64,000 nucleotides of DNA, taken from positions 760,155 through 824,154 of the forward strand of contig NZ_JAPVBL010000002.1 of the NCBI RefSeq assembly GCF_026967935.1, in the 5' to 3' direction. The stretch is from Modestobacter sp. VKM Ac-2982 (GTDB lineage Bacteria; Actinomycetota; Actinomycetes; Mycobacteriales; Geodermatophilaceae). Below, one piece after another: positions 29,665-37,869 of the stretch (its first letter is position 1; the number at the start of each line of letters is the position of its first letter). A program made the translations under genes and the position numbers. The notes under the pieces are model-generated. The model did no database searches, was not told where the DNA came from, and saw only the letters and a program-made list of their open reading frames with translations.

Positions 29665-32046
29665 GTGATCGAGCCCCAGTCCCTGCCTGCCCGTGACCCG
29701 GCGGCGTCCGCCCCTGCCGTCTGGCAGGACCCGTGCCGCCCCCTGCCGGCCCGGGTCCGCGACCTGATGGCCGAGATGACCCTGGAGGAGAAGGTCGCCC
29801 AGCTGTACGGCGTCTGGACGGCGATCTCCGACGGCGAGGAGGTGGCGCCCAACCAGCACGAGTTCTCCGAGCCGCTCCCGCCCTGGGAGGAGCTCACCCG
29901 GCCCGGGCTCGGCCAGCTCACCCGGGTGTTCGGCACCGGCCCCGTCGAGCCGGCGGTCGGCGCCAAGGTCCTCGCCCAGACCCAGCGCGGCATCGTCGAC
30001 GGCTCGCGGCTGGGCATCCCGGCGATCGCCCACGAGGAGTGCCTGACCGGCTTCACCGCCTGGGGGGCCACCGTCTTCCCGACCCCGCTGGCCTGGGGCG
30101 CCTCCTTCGACGCCGACACGGTGGAGGCGATGTCCGCCGGGATCGGCGCCCTGATGCGCTCGGTGGGGGTCCACCAGGGCCTCTCCCCCGTCCTGGACGT
30201 CAGCTTCGACCACCGCTGGGGCCGCACCGAGGAGACCATCGGTGAGGACCCGTACCTGGTCGCGGTGCTCGGCTCGGCCTACACCCGCGGGCTGGAGAGC
30301 ACCGGCATCGTCGCCACCCTGAAGCACTTCGCCGGCTACTCGGCCTCCGGCGCCGGGCGCAACCACGCCCCGGTGCGGATGGGGCCGCGGGAGTTCGCCG
30401 ACGTCGTCCTCCCGCCGTTCGAGATGGCGCTGCGCGAGGGGGGTGCGCGCTCGGTGATGAACTCCTACGCCGCCGTCGACGGCGTGCCCGCCGGCGCGGA
30501 CCCGGCCCTGCTCACCGACCTGCTGCGCGGCGAGCTCGGCTTCGACGGCGTGGTCGTCGCCGACTACTTCGCCGTCTCCATGCTGGAGACCACCCAGGGC
30601 GTCGCCGGCTCCCCCGCCGAGGCTGCGGCGCTCGCGCTCACCGCCGGCATCGACGTGGAGCTGCCGACGGTCCGTTGCTACGGCGAGCCGCTGCTGGACC
30701 TGGTCCGCTCCGGGGCGCTGTCGATGGAGGTCATCGACCGAGCGCTGGAGCGGGTGCTGCTGCAGAAGGGCCAGCTGGGCCTGCTGGACGCCGGCTGGGA
30801 CCCCGAGCCGTCGGCGCTGCGGGACGGCGGCCAGATCGACTTCGACCCGCCGCACATGCGCGCCCTCGCCCGCACGCTGGCCGAGCGCTCCGTCGTCCTG
30901 CTGGCCGACCGGGCGCAGGTCCTGCCGCTGCAGAGCCCGGCGTCGGTGGCCGTGGTCGGCCCGTGCGCCGACGACGTGCTGGCGCTGATGGGCTGCTACG
31001 CCTTCCCCAACCACGTCGGGGTCGCCCACCCGGACATGCCGCTGGGCATCGACCTGCCGACCCTGCTGGACCAGGTCCGGGCCGAGTTCCCCGCCGCCGA
31101 GGTGACCACCGCGCTCGGCTGCCCGGTGCAGGAGCCGGACACCAGCGGCATCGCCGAGGCCGTGCGCGCGGCGCAGGGCGCCGACGTCTGCCTCGCGGTG
31201 CTCGGGGACCGGGCCGGCCTGTTCGGCCGCGGCACCTCCGGTGAGGGCTGCGACGCCGACGACCTGCAGCTGCCCGGCTCCCAGGCCCAGCTGCTGCAGG
31301 CCCTGCTCGACACCGGTACCCCGGTCGTGGTCGTGCTGCTGACCGGGCGCCCGTACGCGCTGGGCGACGTCGTCGACCGGGCCGCCGCGATCGTGCAGGC
31401 GTTCTTCCCCGGCGAGGAGGGGGCCGGCGCGGTCGCCGGCGTGCTCAGCGGGCGGGTCAACCCCTCCGGCCGGCTGCCGGTCCAGGTCCCGCGCACCCCC
31501 GGCGGGTCACCGGCGACCTACCTGCACGCGGCCCTGGGCGCGAAGAGCGGCATCAGCGCCGCGGACCCGACGCCGTGCTTCCCGTTCGGGCACGGGCTGT
31601 CCTACACCAGCTTCGACTGGTCGCAGCTGGAGGTGGACGGCACCGCCCCCGGGGAGGCGCCCGCGGCGTGGCCGACCGACGGTGAGGTCACCGTCTCGTG
31701 CACGGTGCGCAACACCGGCGAGCGGGCCGGCGCCGACGTCGTCCAGCTGTACCTGCACGACCCGGTGGCCTCGGTCACCCGGCCGGTGCGGCAGCTGGTC
31801 GGCTTCGCCCGGGTCGAGCTGGCGGCCGGTGCGGCTGCGCGGGTGACCTTCACCGTGCACGCCGACCGGGCGTCCTTCACCGGCCGCGACCTGCGCCGGG
31901 TCGTGGAGGGCGGCGACGTCGTCCTGCAGCTGGGCGCCTCCAGCGAGGACCTGCGCCTGGCGGCCGAGCTGCACCTCACCGGGCCCGACCGGGTCGTCGG
32001 CGCCGACCGGGTGCTGAGCACCCCGGTGGAGGTCACCCAGCTGTAG
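29665..32046 (+). CDS. GH3 glycosidase, probable beta-xylosidase/beta-glucosidase
   Basis: A 793-residue family 3 glycoside hydrolase. The (beta/alpha)8 domain contains SRLGIPAIAHEECLTGF, the KHF and N...H substrate motifs, and the nucleophile aspartate D300 in GVVVADYFAV. The second alpha/beta sandwich and a C-terminal fibronectin-III-like domain (about 690-780) follow. There is no signal peptide, so the enzyme acts on imported oligosaccharides inside the cell. GTG at 29665 follows AGGAG at 8 nt; the frame is open far upstream across the LacI gene, which is a GC effect and not a fusion. The adjacent xylA/xylB genes favour beta-xylosidase over beta-glucosidase. Confidence 0.93.
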   Translation: MIEPQSLPARDPAASAPAVWQDPCRPLPARVRDLMAEMTLEEKVAQLYGVWTAISDGEEVAPNQHEFSEPLPPWEELTRPGLGQLTRVFGTGPVEPAVGAKVLAQTQRGIVDGSRLGIPAIAHEECLTGFTAWGATVFPTPLAWGASFDADTVEAMSAGIGALMRSVGVHQGLSPVLDVSFDHRWGRTEETIGEDPYLVAVLGSAYTRGLESTGIVATLKHFAGYSASGAGRNHAPVRMGPREFADVVLPPFEMALREGGARSVMNSYAAVDGVPAGADPALLTDLLRGELGFDGVVVADYFAVSMLETTQGVAGSPAEAAALALTAGIDVELPTVRCYGEPLLDLVRSGALSMEVIDRALERVLLQKGQLGLLDAGWDPEPSALRDGGQIDFDPPHMRALARTLAERSVVLLADRAQVLPLQSPASVAVVGPCADDVLALMGCYAFPNHVGVAHPDMPLGIDLPTLLDQVRAEFPAAEVTTALGCPVQEPDTSGIAEAVRAAQGADVCLAVLGDRAGLFGRGTSGEGCDADDLQLPGSQAQLLQALLDTGTPVVVVLLTGRPYALGDVVDRAAAIVQAFFPGEEGAGAVAGVLSGRVNPSGRLPVQVPRTPGGSPATYLHAALGAKSGISAADPTPCFPFGHGLSYTSFDWSQLEVDGTAPGEAPAAWPTDGEVTVSCTVRNTGERAGADVVQLYLHDPVASVTRPVRQLVGFARVELAAGAAARVTFTVHADRASFTGRDLRRVVEGGDVVLQLGASSEDLRLAAELHLTGPDRVVGADRVLSTPVEVTQL

Positions 32047-32058
32047 CCGCCGGTACCA

Positions 32059-32094
32059 CAGCGGCCGCCGACCCGAGGGGGTCGGCGGCCGCTG
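32059..32094. terminator. Bidirectional hairpin terminator
   Basis: A perfect 16-bp stem (CAGCGGCCGCCGACCC and its complement) with a GAGG loop lies between the convergent GH3 and rluB genes, 13 nt after the GH3 stop and 18 nt from the rluB stop. It can serve both. Confidence 0.9.
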
Positions 32095-32111
32095 GCGTCA
32101 GGTGCCCTCGC

Positions 32112-32954
32112 TCAGAGGCCGACGAGCTCGTGCAGGGCGCCGACCTCGGTGCGGGTGAGCTTGCGGATCGTGCCGCTGCGCATCCGGGCCAGCTCGATCG
32201 GGCCGATGGCGGTGCGGGTGAGCCGGTTGACCGGCAGCCCGACCTCGTCGAGCAGCCGGCGCACGACGTGCTTGCGACCCTCGTGCAGCACGACCTCGAC
32301 CACCGACTGGCCGGCGTGGGTGTCCACGACCTGGAAGGAGTCGACGACGACGGGGCCGTCCTCCAGCTCCACGCCCTTGCGCAGCCGGCGGGTCACGTCC
32401 CGCGACACCGAGCCGCTGACCTGCGCGAGGTAGGTCTTCTTCACCTCGTAGGAGGGGTGCGCCAGCCGGTGGGCCAGCTCGCCGTCGGTGGTGAGCAGCA
32501 GCAGGCCCTCGGTGTCCTGGTCCAGCCGGCCGACGTGCACGAGCCCGGTGGCCAGGTCGCCCATCATGTCGCCGACGGTGGGCCGCCCGCGGTCGTCGCT
32601 CATCGACGTGATGACGCCGAAGGGCTTGTTCATCGCGTAGGTGACCTTGTCGTTGCGGATGTCGATCCGCCGGCCGTCGACGGCGATGACGACGGTGTCC
32701 GGGTCGACCCGCTTGCCCTGGACCCGGACGACCTGGCCGTCCACCGAGATCCGGCCCTGGTCGATCATGTCCTCGCACACCCGGCGGGAGCCGACGCCGG
32801 CCCGGGCGAGGACCTTCTGCAGTCGTTCGCCGGGGGCGTCGTCGTCGGGCTCGGTGGGCTCGGCGTCCCGGGGGTGCGCCGGGGCGAGCTCCATGTCCTC
32901 GGACCAGCCCTCGCCGCCGGAGGTGGTGGGCCTGTCGTCTGCAGTCGTGTCCAT
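32112..32954 (-). CDS. rluB: 23S rRNA pseudouridine synthase, RluB/RsuA family
   Basis: A 280-residue enzyme. After an acidic N-terminal 40 residues there is an S4 RNA-binding domain (ERLQKVLARAGVGSRRVCED), then the catalytic domain with the aspartate in GRLDQDTEGLLLLTTDG and the GRKHVVRRL motif. It isomerises a uridine in rRNA; assignment to 23S rests on the usual scp-rluB context. The start at 32954 gives this length; the open frame further upstream is not conserved in style. In related genomes rluB directly follows scpB. Here an opposite-strand LLM monooxygenase gene lies between them. Confidence 0.93.
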   Translation of the reverse strand: MDTTADDRPTTSGGEGWSEDMELAPAHPRDAEPTEPDDDAPGERLQKVLARAGVGSRRVCEDMIDQGRISVDGQVVRVQGKRVDPDTVVIAVDGRRIDIRNDKVTYAMNKPFGVITSMSDDRGRPTVGDMMGDLATGLVHVGRLDQDTEGLLLLTTDGELAHRLAHPSYEVKKTYLAQVSGSVSRDVTRRLRKGVELEDGPVVVDSFQVVDTHAGQSVVEVVLHEGRKHVVRRLLDEVGLPVNRLTRTAIGPIELARMRSGTIRKLTRTEVGALHELVGL

Positions 32955-33130
32955 CCCCACCAGTCTCCCACCTCCGGGCAGCACCGGTCGCCACCTGCGG
33001 TCGGGCGGACCCCGAGCGCCGCCGAACAGGTCGGCGGAGGCGGCCAGGCCCTCGACAGCATCCGCGGTGGGCAGCAGACTGCCGATCAGTGTGAGCAGGC
33101 TCACGTCAGCCGCCCGTCGAGGAGGATCCC

Positions 33131-34309
33131 ATGGACCGCATGCGGTTCGGCACGTTCCTGGCCCCGTTCCACCCGGCAGGGGAGAACCCGACGCTGGCCC
33201 TCCAGCGCGACCTGGAACTCATCGAGCACCTGGACCGGTGCGGTTACGACGAGGCCTGGATCGGCGAACACCACTCCGCCGGCACCGAGATCATCGCCTC
33301 GCCGGAGATCTTCATCGCCGCGGCGGCCGAGCGCACCCGGCACATCAAGCTGGGCACGGGCGTGACCTCGATCGCGTACCACAACCCGCTGTGGGTGGCC
33401 GAGCGGATGGTGCTGCTCGACCACCTCACCCGGGGCCGCGCGATGCTCGGCTGCGGGCCGGGCTCGCTGCCCACCGACTCGATGATGCTGGGGCTGAACC
33501 CCACCGACACCCGTGAGCTGATGGAGGTCGACCTCGACATCATCATGCGGCTGCTCCACGGCGAGACCGTCACGGCGAAGACCCGGACCCACGACCTGGT
33601 CGAAGCCCGGCTGCACCTGCGCCCGTACACCCAGCCGTGCTTCGACATCGCCGTCGCCGCCGTCGCCTCGCCCACCGGGCCGCGGATGGCCGGCCGGCAC
33701 GGCATCGGGCTGCTCTCCATCGGCGCCACCCTGTCCAAGGACGGGTTCGACGCCCTCGCCCACCACTGGAGCGTCGTGGAGGAGCGGGCCGCGGCGCACG
33801 GGCAGACGGCGTCCCGGCAGGACTGGCGGCTCGTCGGGCTGATGCACATCGCCGAGACCCGCGAGCAGGCCTACCGCGACGTCCAGTTCGGCATCGAGAC
33901 CTGGTTCCGCTACTTCCAGAAGACCGCCGCCTTCCCGCAGATGGCGGTCGAGGGCGGTGACGCCAAGGAGATGATCGACTTCATCAACGAGGCCGGCATC
34001 GGCGCCATCGGCACCGTCGAGGACGCCCGGGCCCAGGTGCAGCGGCTGTGGGACCAGTCCGGCGGCTTCGGCTGCATGCTGCTGCTCGGCCACGAGTGGG
34101 CGAACCCGGAGGCGACCAAGCGCTCGTGGGAGCTCATCGCCCAGCACGTCATGCCGCACTTCCAGGGCGGCACGATCTCGCACGCCCAGCAGACGCTCGA
34201 CGCCAAGGCCCGCGCCACCGGCAAGCGCGAGGACTACGCGGCGGCCCAGATGCAGGCGGTGGCCACCATGACCGAGCGGTACGAGCAGGAGAAGGCCGGC
34301 GCGAGCTGA
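33131..34309 (+). CDS. LLM class flavin-dependent monooxygenase
   Basis: A 392-residue luciferase-like TIM-barrel protein. It has the opening MRFGTFLAPFHPAGENPTLA, the EAWIGEHHSAG loop, KLGTGVTSIAYHNP and the GRAMLGCGPGSL phosphate-binding region. It uses reduced flavin and O2; the nearest pattern I know is the limonene/alkane monooxygenase-like group. Substrate unknown. It lies on the opposite strand between rluB and scpB, breaking an operon that is normally contiguous, and its stop is only 4 nt from the convergent scpB stop. Composition does not differ visibly from its neighbours, so the insertion is probably old. Confidence 0.9.
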   Translation: MDRMRFGTFLAPFHPAGENPTLALQRDLELIEHLDRCGYDEAWIGEHHSAGTEIIASPEIFIAAAAERTRHIKLGTGVTSIAYHNPLWVAERMVLLDHLTRGRAMLGCGPGSLPTDSMMLGLNPTDTRELMEVDLDIIMRLLHGETVTAKTRTHDLVEARLHLRPYTQPCFDIAVAAVASPTGPRMAGRHGIGLLSIGATLSKDGFDALAHHWSVVEERAAAHGQTASRQDWRLVGLMHIAETREQAYRDVQFGIETWFRYFQKTAAFPQMAVEGGDAKEMIDFINEAGIGAIGTVEDARAQVQRLWDQSGGFGCMLLLGHEWANPEATKRSWELIAQHVMPHFQGGTISHAQQTLDAKARATGKREDYAAAQMQAVATMTERYEQEKAGAS

Positions 34310-34313
34310 CCGT

Positions 34314-35237
34314 TCAGGAGTCGGGGTGCTCGTCCAGCACGGAGGCGGTGTCGGGCAGCAGCGGGGCGAGCTCGGGGAGCTCGTCCAGCCCGGTGAGCCC
34401 CAGCCGCTCGAGGAACAGCGGCGTCGTCACGTACAGGCCTCCTCCGGTGTCCGGGTCGGAGCCGGCCTCGCGGATGAGCCCGCGGGAGACCAGCGTGCGG
34501 ACGACGGCGTCCACCCCAACCCCGCGGATCGCCGACACCCGGGCCCGGGTCACCGGCTGCCGGTAGGCGATGACAGCGAGGGTCTCCAGCGCGGCCTGGG
34601 TGAGTCGGCTGCGCTGCCCCTCCAGCAGGTGCCGCTCCACGACCGGTGCGTGCTCCTCCCGGGTGTAGAGGCGCCACCCCTCCCCCACCCGGCGCAGGGT
34701 GATGCCGGCCCGCCGGCCGTCGTAGTCGGCGGCCAGTGCCGTCAGCTCCGCCCGGACCCGGGCGACCGGGCAGCGCAGCGCCGCGGCCAGCGAGGCCTCG
34801 TCGATCGGGGAGTCGATGACGAACAGCAGGGCCTCCAGCCCGCCCCGCACCGCCGCCGGCTCCAGCTCCTCGGCCATCGGCTCGTCGGTGACCGGACCCG
34901 CGGTCACCGACTCCTCGACCGGGGCCTCCCGCTCAGGGACCTCCTCCAGCTGGACCGGGGGCGCCGCCGGTGCCCGGCCCAACGGGGCCGCGTCCGGCCC
35001 GCGGCCGGGGACGTCGCCGGGCGGTGGCGCGGCCGGGGCACCGAGGTCGGCGGCCAGCTGGGCGGCCACCTGCTCCCAGCCGGCGACCACGGCCTCCTCG
35101 TCGTGCTCCTCCAGAGTCGCGGCGAGCTCGGCGGCGACGGCGTCCCAGGAGAACGGCGGCGCCGCCGCCTGCTCCGTCGCCTCGACACGGTCGGGGTCGA
35201 CGCCGTCCGGCCGGCCGTCGTCCGGCTGGTCGCTCAT
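34314..35237 (-). CDS. scpB: Segregation and condensation protein ScpB
   Basis: A 307-residue protein. The conserved ScpB double winged-helix part begins near residue 130 (RGGLEALLFVIDSPIDEASL) and contains LTQAALETLAVIAYRQPVTR and the family IRGVGVDAVVRTL segment. It is preceded by about 125 residues rich in Glu, Pro, Ala and Asp that look disordered; typical ScpB proteins are about 200 residues. ScpB binds ScpA and SMC to form the chromosome condensin. ATG overlaps the scpA stop by 4 nt. Confidence 0.94.
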   Translation of the reverse strand: MSDQPDDGRPDGVDPDRVEATEQAAAPPFSWDAVAAELAATLEEHDEEAVVAGWEQVAAQLAADLGAPAAPPPGDVPGRGPDAAPLGRAPAAPPVQLEEVPEREAPVEESVTAGPVTDEPMAEELEPAAVRGGLEALLFVIDSPIDEASLAAALRCPVARVRAELTALAADYDGRRAGITLRRVGEGWRLYTREEHAPVVERHLLEGQRSRLTQAALETLAVIAYRQPVTRARVSAIRGVGVDAVVRTLVSRGLIREAGSDPDTGGGLYVTTPLFLERLGLTGLDELPELAPLLPDTASVLDEHPDS

Positions 35238-36070
35238 CCGTACTCCTCCAGGTGCTCGGCCGTGTCCGCGTCGATGGCGTCCGCGTCGATCTCGTCGGGC
35301 AGCCGGCCGCCCACCAGCGCCGGCCCGGTCCAGCGCACGTGCAGCTCCCCCAGCGGCGCGACCTGGTCGAAGGTGACCAGCTGCTGGCGGTACAGCTCCA
35401 GCAGCGCCAAGAACCGGGCGACGACCTCCATGGTGTGCGCGCAGTCGCTGCTCAGCGCCCGGAACGTCGCCGTCCCGGCGGTGGCGATCCGTCCGCGGAC
35501 CAGCAGCAGCTGCTCGGTGACGCTCACCGCGGGGGCGTGCAGGTGGGAGACGCTCACCGTCGGGGGTGGCTTGGGCACCAGCGCCTGGTGCGCGATCGCC
35601 GCGAACTGCTCGGGGGTCACGCCCAGCAGCACCTCCGGCAACAGGTCGGCGAACCGCTGCTCCAGGTCCGCGTTGCGGGGGAAGCGGCGGGCCGCCTCCG
35701 CCTCGCGGCCGCGGAGGAACTCCGCCGCCCGCTTGTAGGCGCGGTACTGCAGCAGCCGGGCGAACAGCAGGTCCCGGGCCTCCAGGACGGCGAGGTCGTC
35801 CTCGTCCTCCACGTCGGCGGCGGGCAGCAGCCGGGCGGCCTTCAGGTCCAGGAGCGTGGCGGCGACGACCAGGAACTCACTCGCCTGGTCCAGGTCCAGC
35901 TCGTCCCCGAGGGCCCGCAGATGGGCGATGAACTCGTCGGTGACCGTGGAGAGCGCGATCTCGGTGACGTCGAGCTTGTGCTTGCCGATCAGCTGCAGCA
36001 GCAGGTCGAACGGGCCCTCGAAGTTGGTCAGCCGGACGGTGAACCGCCCGTCCGCCTGCCCCGTCGTCAC
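35234..36070 (-). CDS. scpA: Segregation and condensation protein ScpA
   Basis: A 278-residue kleisin. It has the N-terminal FEGPFDLLLQLIGKHKLDV motif that binds the SMC neck, a helical middle and the C-terminal winged helix (VARFLALLELYRQQLVTFDQ) that binds the SMC head. It bridges SMC dimers with ScpB for chromosome segregation. It is upstream of and overlaps scpB. A 110-nt gap with a hairpin separates it from the RHH/parA pair. Confidence 0.95.
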   Translation of the reverse strand: MTTGQADGRFTVRLTNFEGPFDLLLQLIGKHKLDVTEIALSTVTDEFIAHLRALGDELDLDQASEFLVVAATLLDLKAARLLPAADVEDEDDLAVLEARDLLFARLLQYRAYKRAAEFLRGREAEAARRFPRNADLEQRFADLLPEVLLGVTPEQFAAIAHQALVPKPPPTVSVSHLHAPAVSVTEQLLLVRGRIATAGTATFRALSSDCAHTMEVVARFLALLELYRQQLVTFDQVAPLGELHVRWTGPALVGGRLPDEIDADAIDADTAEHLEEYG

Positions 36071-36122
36071 CGGACCAGCCTAGGAGCCCGCCGGGCGCCC
36101 GCAGGCCTCCAGACCCAGCCGG

Positions 36123-36173
36123 CCCTCCTGCCGGGGCCGGCCGCGAGCTCGCGAGTGGTGGAGGGCAGGAGGG
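36123..36173 (-). terminator. Hairpin between RHH gene and scpA
   Basis: CCCTCCTGCC (36123-36132) and GGCAGGAGGG (36164-36173) form a 10-bp stem. The 31-nt loop contains the self-complementary GCGAGCTCGC, allowing a branched structure. It starts 8 nt after the RHH gene stop. Confidence 0.6.
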
Positions 36174-36180
36174 TCCTTCC

Positions 36181-36708
36181 TCAGTGCTTGCGCAGCCGGC
36201 GGACGAGGACGGAGTTCTCGCCGTGTACCTCGAGGTCGTCCAGCAGGACGGCGATCGCCTCGCGGACGATCCGGCCGCGGTCGGTGACCACGCCGTGCTG
36301 GCCGCGCAGGGTCAGCCGGGCGGTCTCCAGGGCGAGCAGCTCGTCGGCCGAGCAGTAGACGGTGATCTTCTCCTCGTGCCGGGTGCGCCCCTTCTCGGTG
36401 CGCGCCCGGGTCTGCTGCGGCCGCAGGGGCGCGGGCGCCGGCATCGTGGCGCGGTGCGAGGCCAGCTCGTCGACGACGATGCGCGGTGCGCCACCGGCCA
36501 CGTCGGGCACCAGCGCCAGCGGCGGGACCTCCGCCGGGCCCACCGCCGTGGCCGGGGAGTCGCCGTCGGCCCGGCCGTTGGAGCGCAGCGCGGGCGAGGA
36601 CTGGGCGGCGGCGAGGGTCGACAGCTCGGTGACCGGCGCCGGCTGCGGCGCCGTGTCGGTCATCCGGAACAGCTCCGAGGCACCCGGGAGCACAGGCCGA
36701 CGCGTCAC
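36181..36708 (-). CDS. Ribbon-helix-helix-like protein paired with ParA
   Basis: A 175-residue protein whose first 105 residues are Ala/Pro-rich and probably disordered. Its last 65 residues (EEKITVYCSADELLALE, then a basic helix with VTDRGRIVREAIAVLLDDLE) fit a ribbon-helix-helix DNA-binding fold. GTG at 36708 is the likely start: it overlaps the parA stop (GTGA) and AAGGAGGTG lies 8 nt before it. ATG at 36663 is the alternative. RHH proteins commonly pair with ParA as DNA-binding partners in plasmid partition. Here the pair sits upstream of scpAB, suggesting a role in chromosome organisation; that is inference. Confidence 0.75.
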   Translation of the reverse strand: MTRRPVLPGASELFRMTDTAPQPAPVTELSTLAAAQSSPALRSNGRADGDSPATAVGPAEVPPLALVPDVAGGAPRIVVDELASHRATMPAPAPLRPQQTRARTEKGRTRHEEKITVYCSADELLALETARLTLRGQHGVVTDRGRIVREAIAVLLDDLEVHGENSVLVRRLRKH

Positions 36709-37628
36709 AGGGCGAGCACCTCCTTGGCCAGGTCGCGGTACGCCGCAGCGCCCGACGAGGTGGGGGCCCACTGGGTGATCGGCTGCCCGGCGACGGTGGT
36801 CTCCGGGAAGCGGACCGTGCGGGAGATGACGGTCTGGAAGACGGTGTCGCCGAAGGCCTCGACGACCCGGCTGAACACCTCGCGGCAGTGCACGGTCCGC
36901 GTGTCGTACATGGTGGCGAGGATCCCGGAGATCTCCAGGGACGGGTTGAGCCGCTCCTTGACCTTGTCGATCGTGTCGACGAGCAGCGCGACCCCGCGGA
37001 GCGAGAAGAACTCGCACTCCAGCGGGATGATCACGCCCGTCGCGGCGGTGAGCGCGTTGACCGTCAGCAGCCCGAGGGAGGGCTGGCAGTCGATGAGCAC
37101 GTAGTCGTAGTCGGCGCGCACCGCGGCGAGCACCCGCATCAGGGTCTGCTCGCGGGCGACCTCGCTGACCAGCTGCACCTCGGCGGCGGACAGGTCGATG
37201 TTGCTGGGCACCAGGTCCAGCCCGGGGATGCCGGTGGCCACCCGGACGTCGGCCAGCGTGGTCGCCGGCTCCATCAGCGCGTTGTAGATGGTGCGGTCCA
37301 GCCCCTGCGCCGGGACGCCGAGCCCCACCGACAGCGCGCCCTGCGGGTCCAGGTCGACCAGCAGCACGCGGCGGCCCTGCTCGACGAGTGCGGCACCGAG
37401 GTTGATGGTCGACGTCGTCTTGCCGACCCCGCCCTTCTGGTTGCACATCGCGATGATCTGCGCCGGCCCGTGGGAGGTGATCGGCTTCGGGTCGGGCAGC
37501 TTCCGCTGCCGGGCCTTCGCGGGGTCGACGCGGCTCGTCGGGACGCCCATCTCGGCGTCGCCCGCCGGGGCCCCTCCGCGCGGGAGCGCGACGGCGGAGG
37601 CCGCCGCCTCGGCTCGTCTCGACGACAT
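36705..37628 (-). CDS. parA: ParA/Soj-family ATPase
   Basis: A 307-residue deviant-Walker ATPase. CNQKGGVGKTTS (P-loop at 65-71) is followed by LLVDLDPQGALSVGLG, DYVLIDCQPSLGLL and LECEFFSLRGVALLVDTI. The N-terminal 50 residues are a variable Ala/Arg-rich leader. ParA proteins bind DNA non-specifically with ATP and position cargo. The start at 37628 gives the normal length; a longer frame to 37790 would cross an Arg/Pro-rich stretch. It corresponds by position to Rv1708, not to the oriC-proximal parA, and has no parB neighbour. An RHH protein gene follows with a 4-nt overlap. Confidence 0.93.
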   Translation of the reverse strand: MSSRRAEAAASAVALPRGGAPAGDAEMGVPTSRVDPAKARQRKLPDPKPITSHGPAQIIAMCNQKGGVGKTTSTINLGAALVEQGRRVLLVDLDPQGALSVGLGVPAQGLDRTIYNALMEPATTLADVRVATGIPGLDLVPSNIDLSAAEVQLVSEVAREQTLMRVLAAVRADYDYVLIDCQPSLGLLTVNALTAATGVIIPLECEFFSLRGVALLVDTIDKVKERLNPSLEISGILATMYDTRTVHCREVFSRVVEAFGDTVFQTVISRTVRFPETTVAGQPITQWAPTSSGAAAYRDLAKEVLAL

Positions 37629-37803
37629 CGCTTCTGCCTCTTCCCTGGGCTGTCCGGACCGCGGCTCCCGGTCGGGGCGCGGCGGGGAACGCGCACTGCC
37701 GGCAGGGGGAAGCCGCCGGTCCGTTCTCCCACCGCTCTTCTCGGCAGCCCCGCGCCCGACCGTGACCACCCCGGAGCAACATGTCGACATCCGCCGCCGA
37801 GCC

Positions 37804-37848
37804 CGGGCTGAGGGCTGCCTCCGCGGTGTCGAGGCAGCCCTCAGCCCG
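37804..37848 (-). terminator. Strong hairpin terminator after xerD
   Basis: A perfect 18-bp inverted repeat (CGGGCTGAGGGCTGCCTC and its complement) with a 9-nt loop starts 22 nt after the xerD stop on the minus strand, separating it from parA. Confidence 0.9.
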
Positions 37849-37869
37849 ATCTCGGCCCGCGGGCGGGGG

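Noticed and set aside
28519..32046. One continuous 1175-codon frame that could be read as a LacI-region/GH3 fusion protein
   Set aside because: The part before 29665 overlaps the LacI gene in another frame and is Arg/Pro-rich noise; a GTG with AGGAG ribosome site and the GH3 fold begin at 29665.
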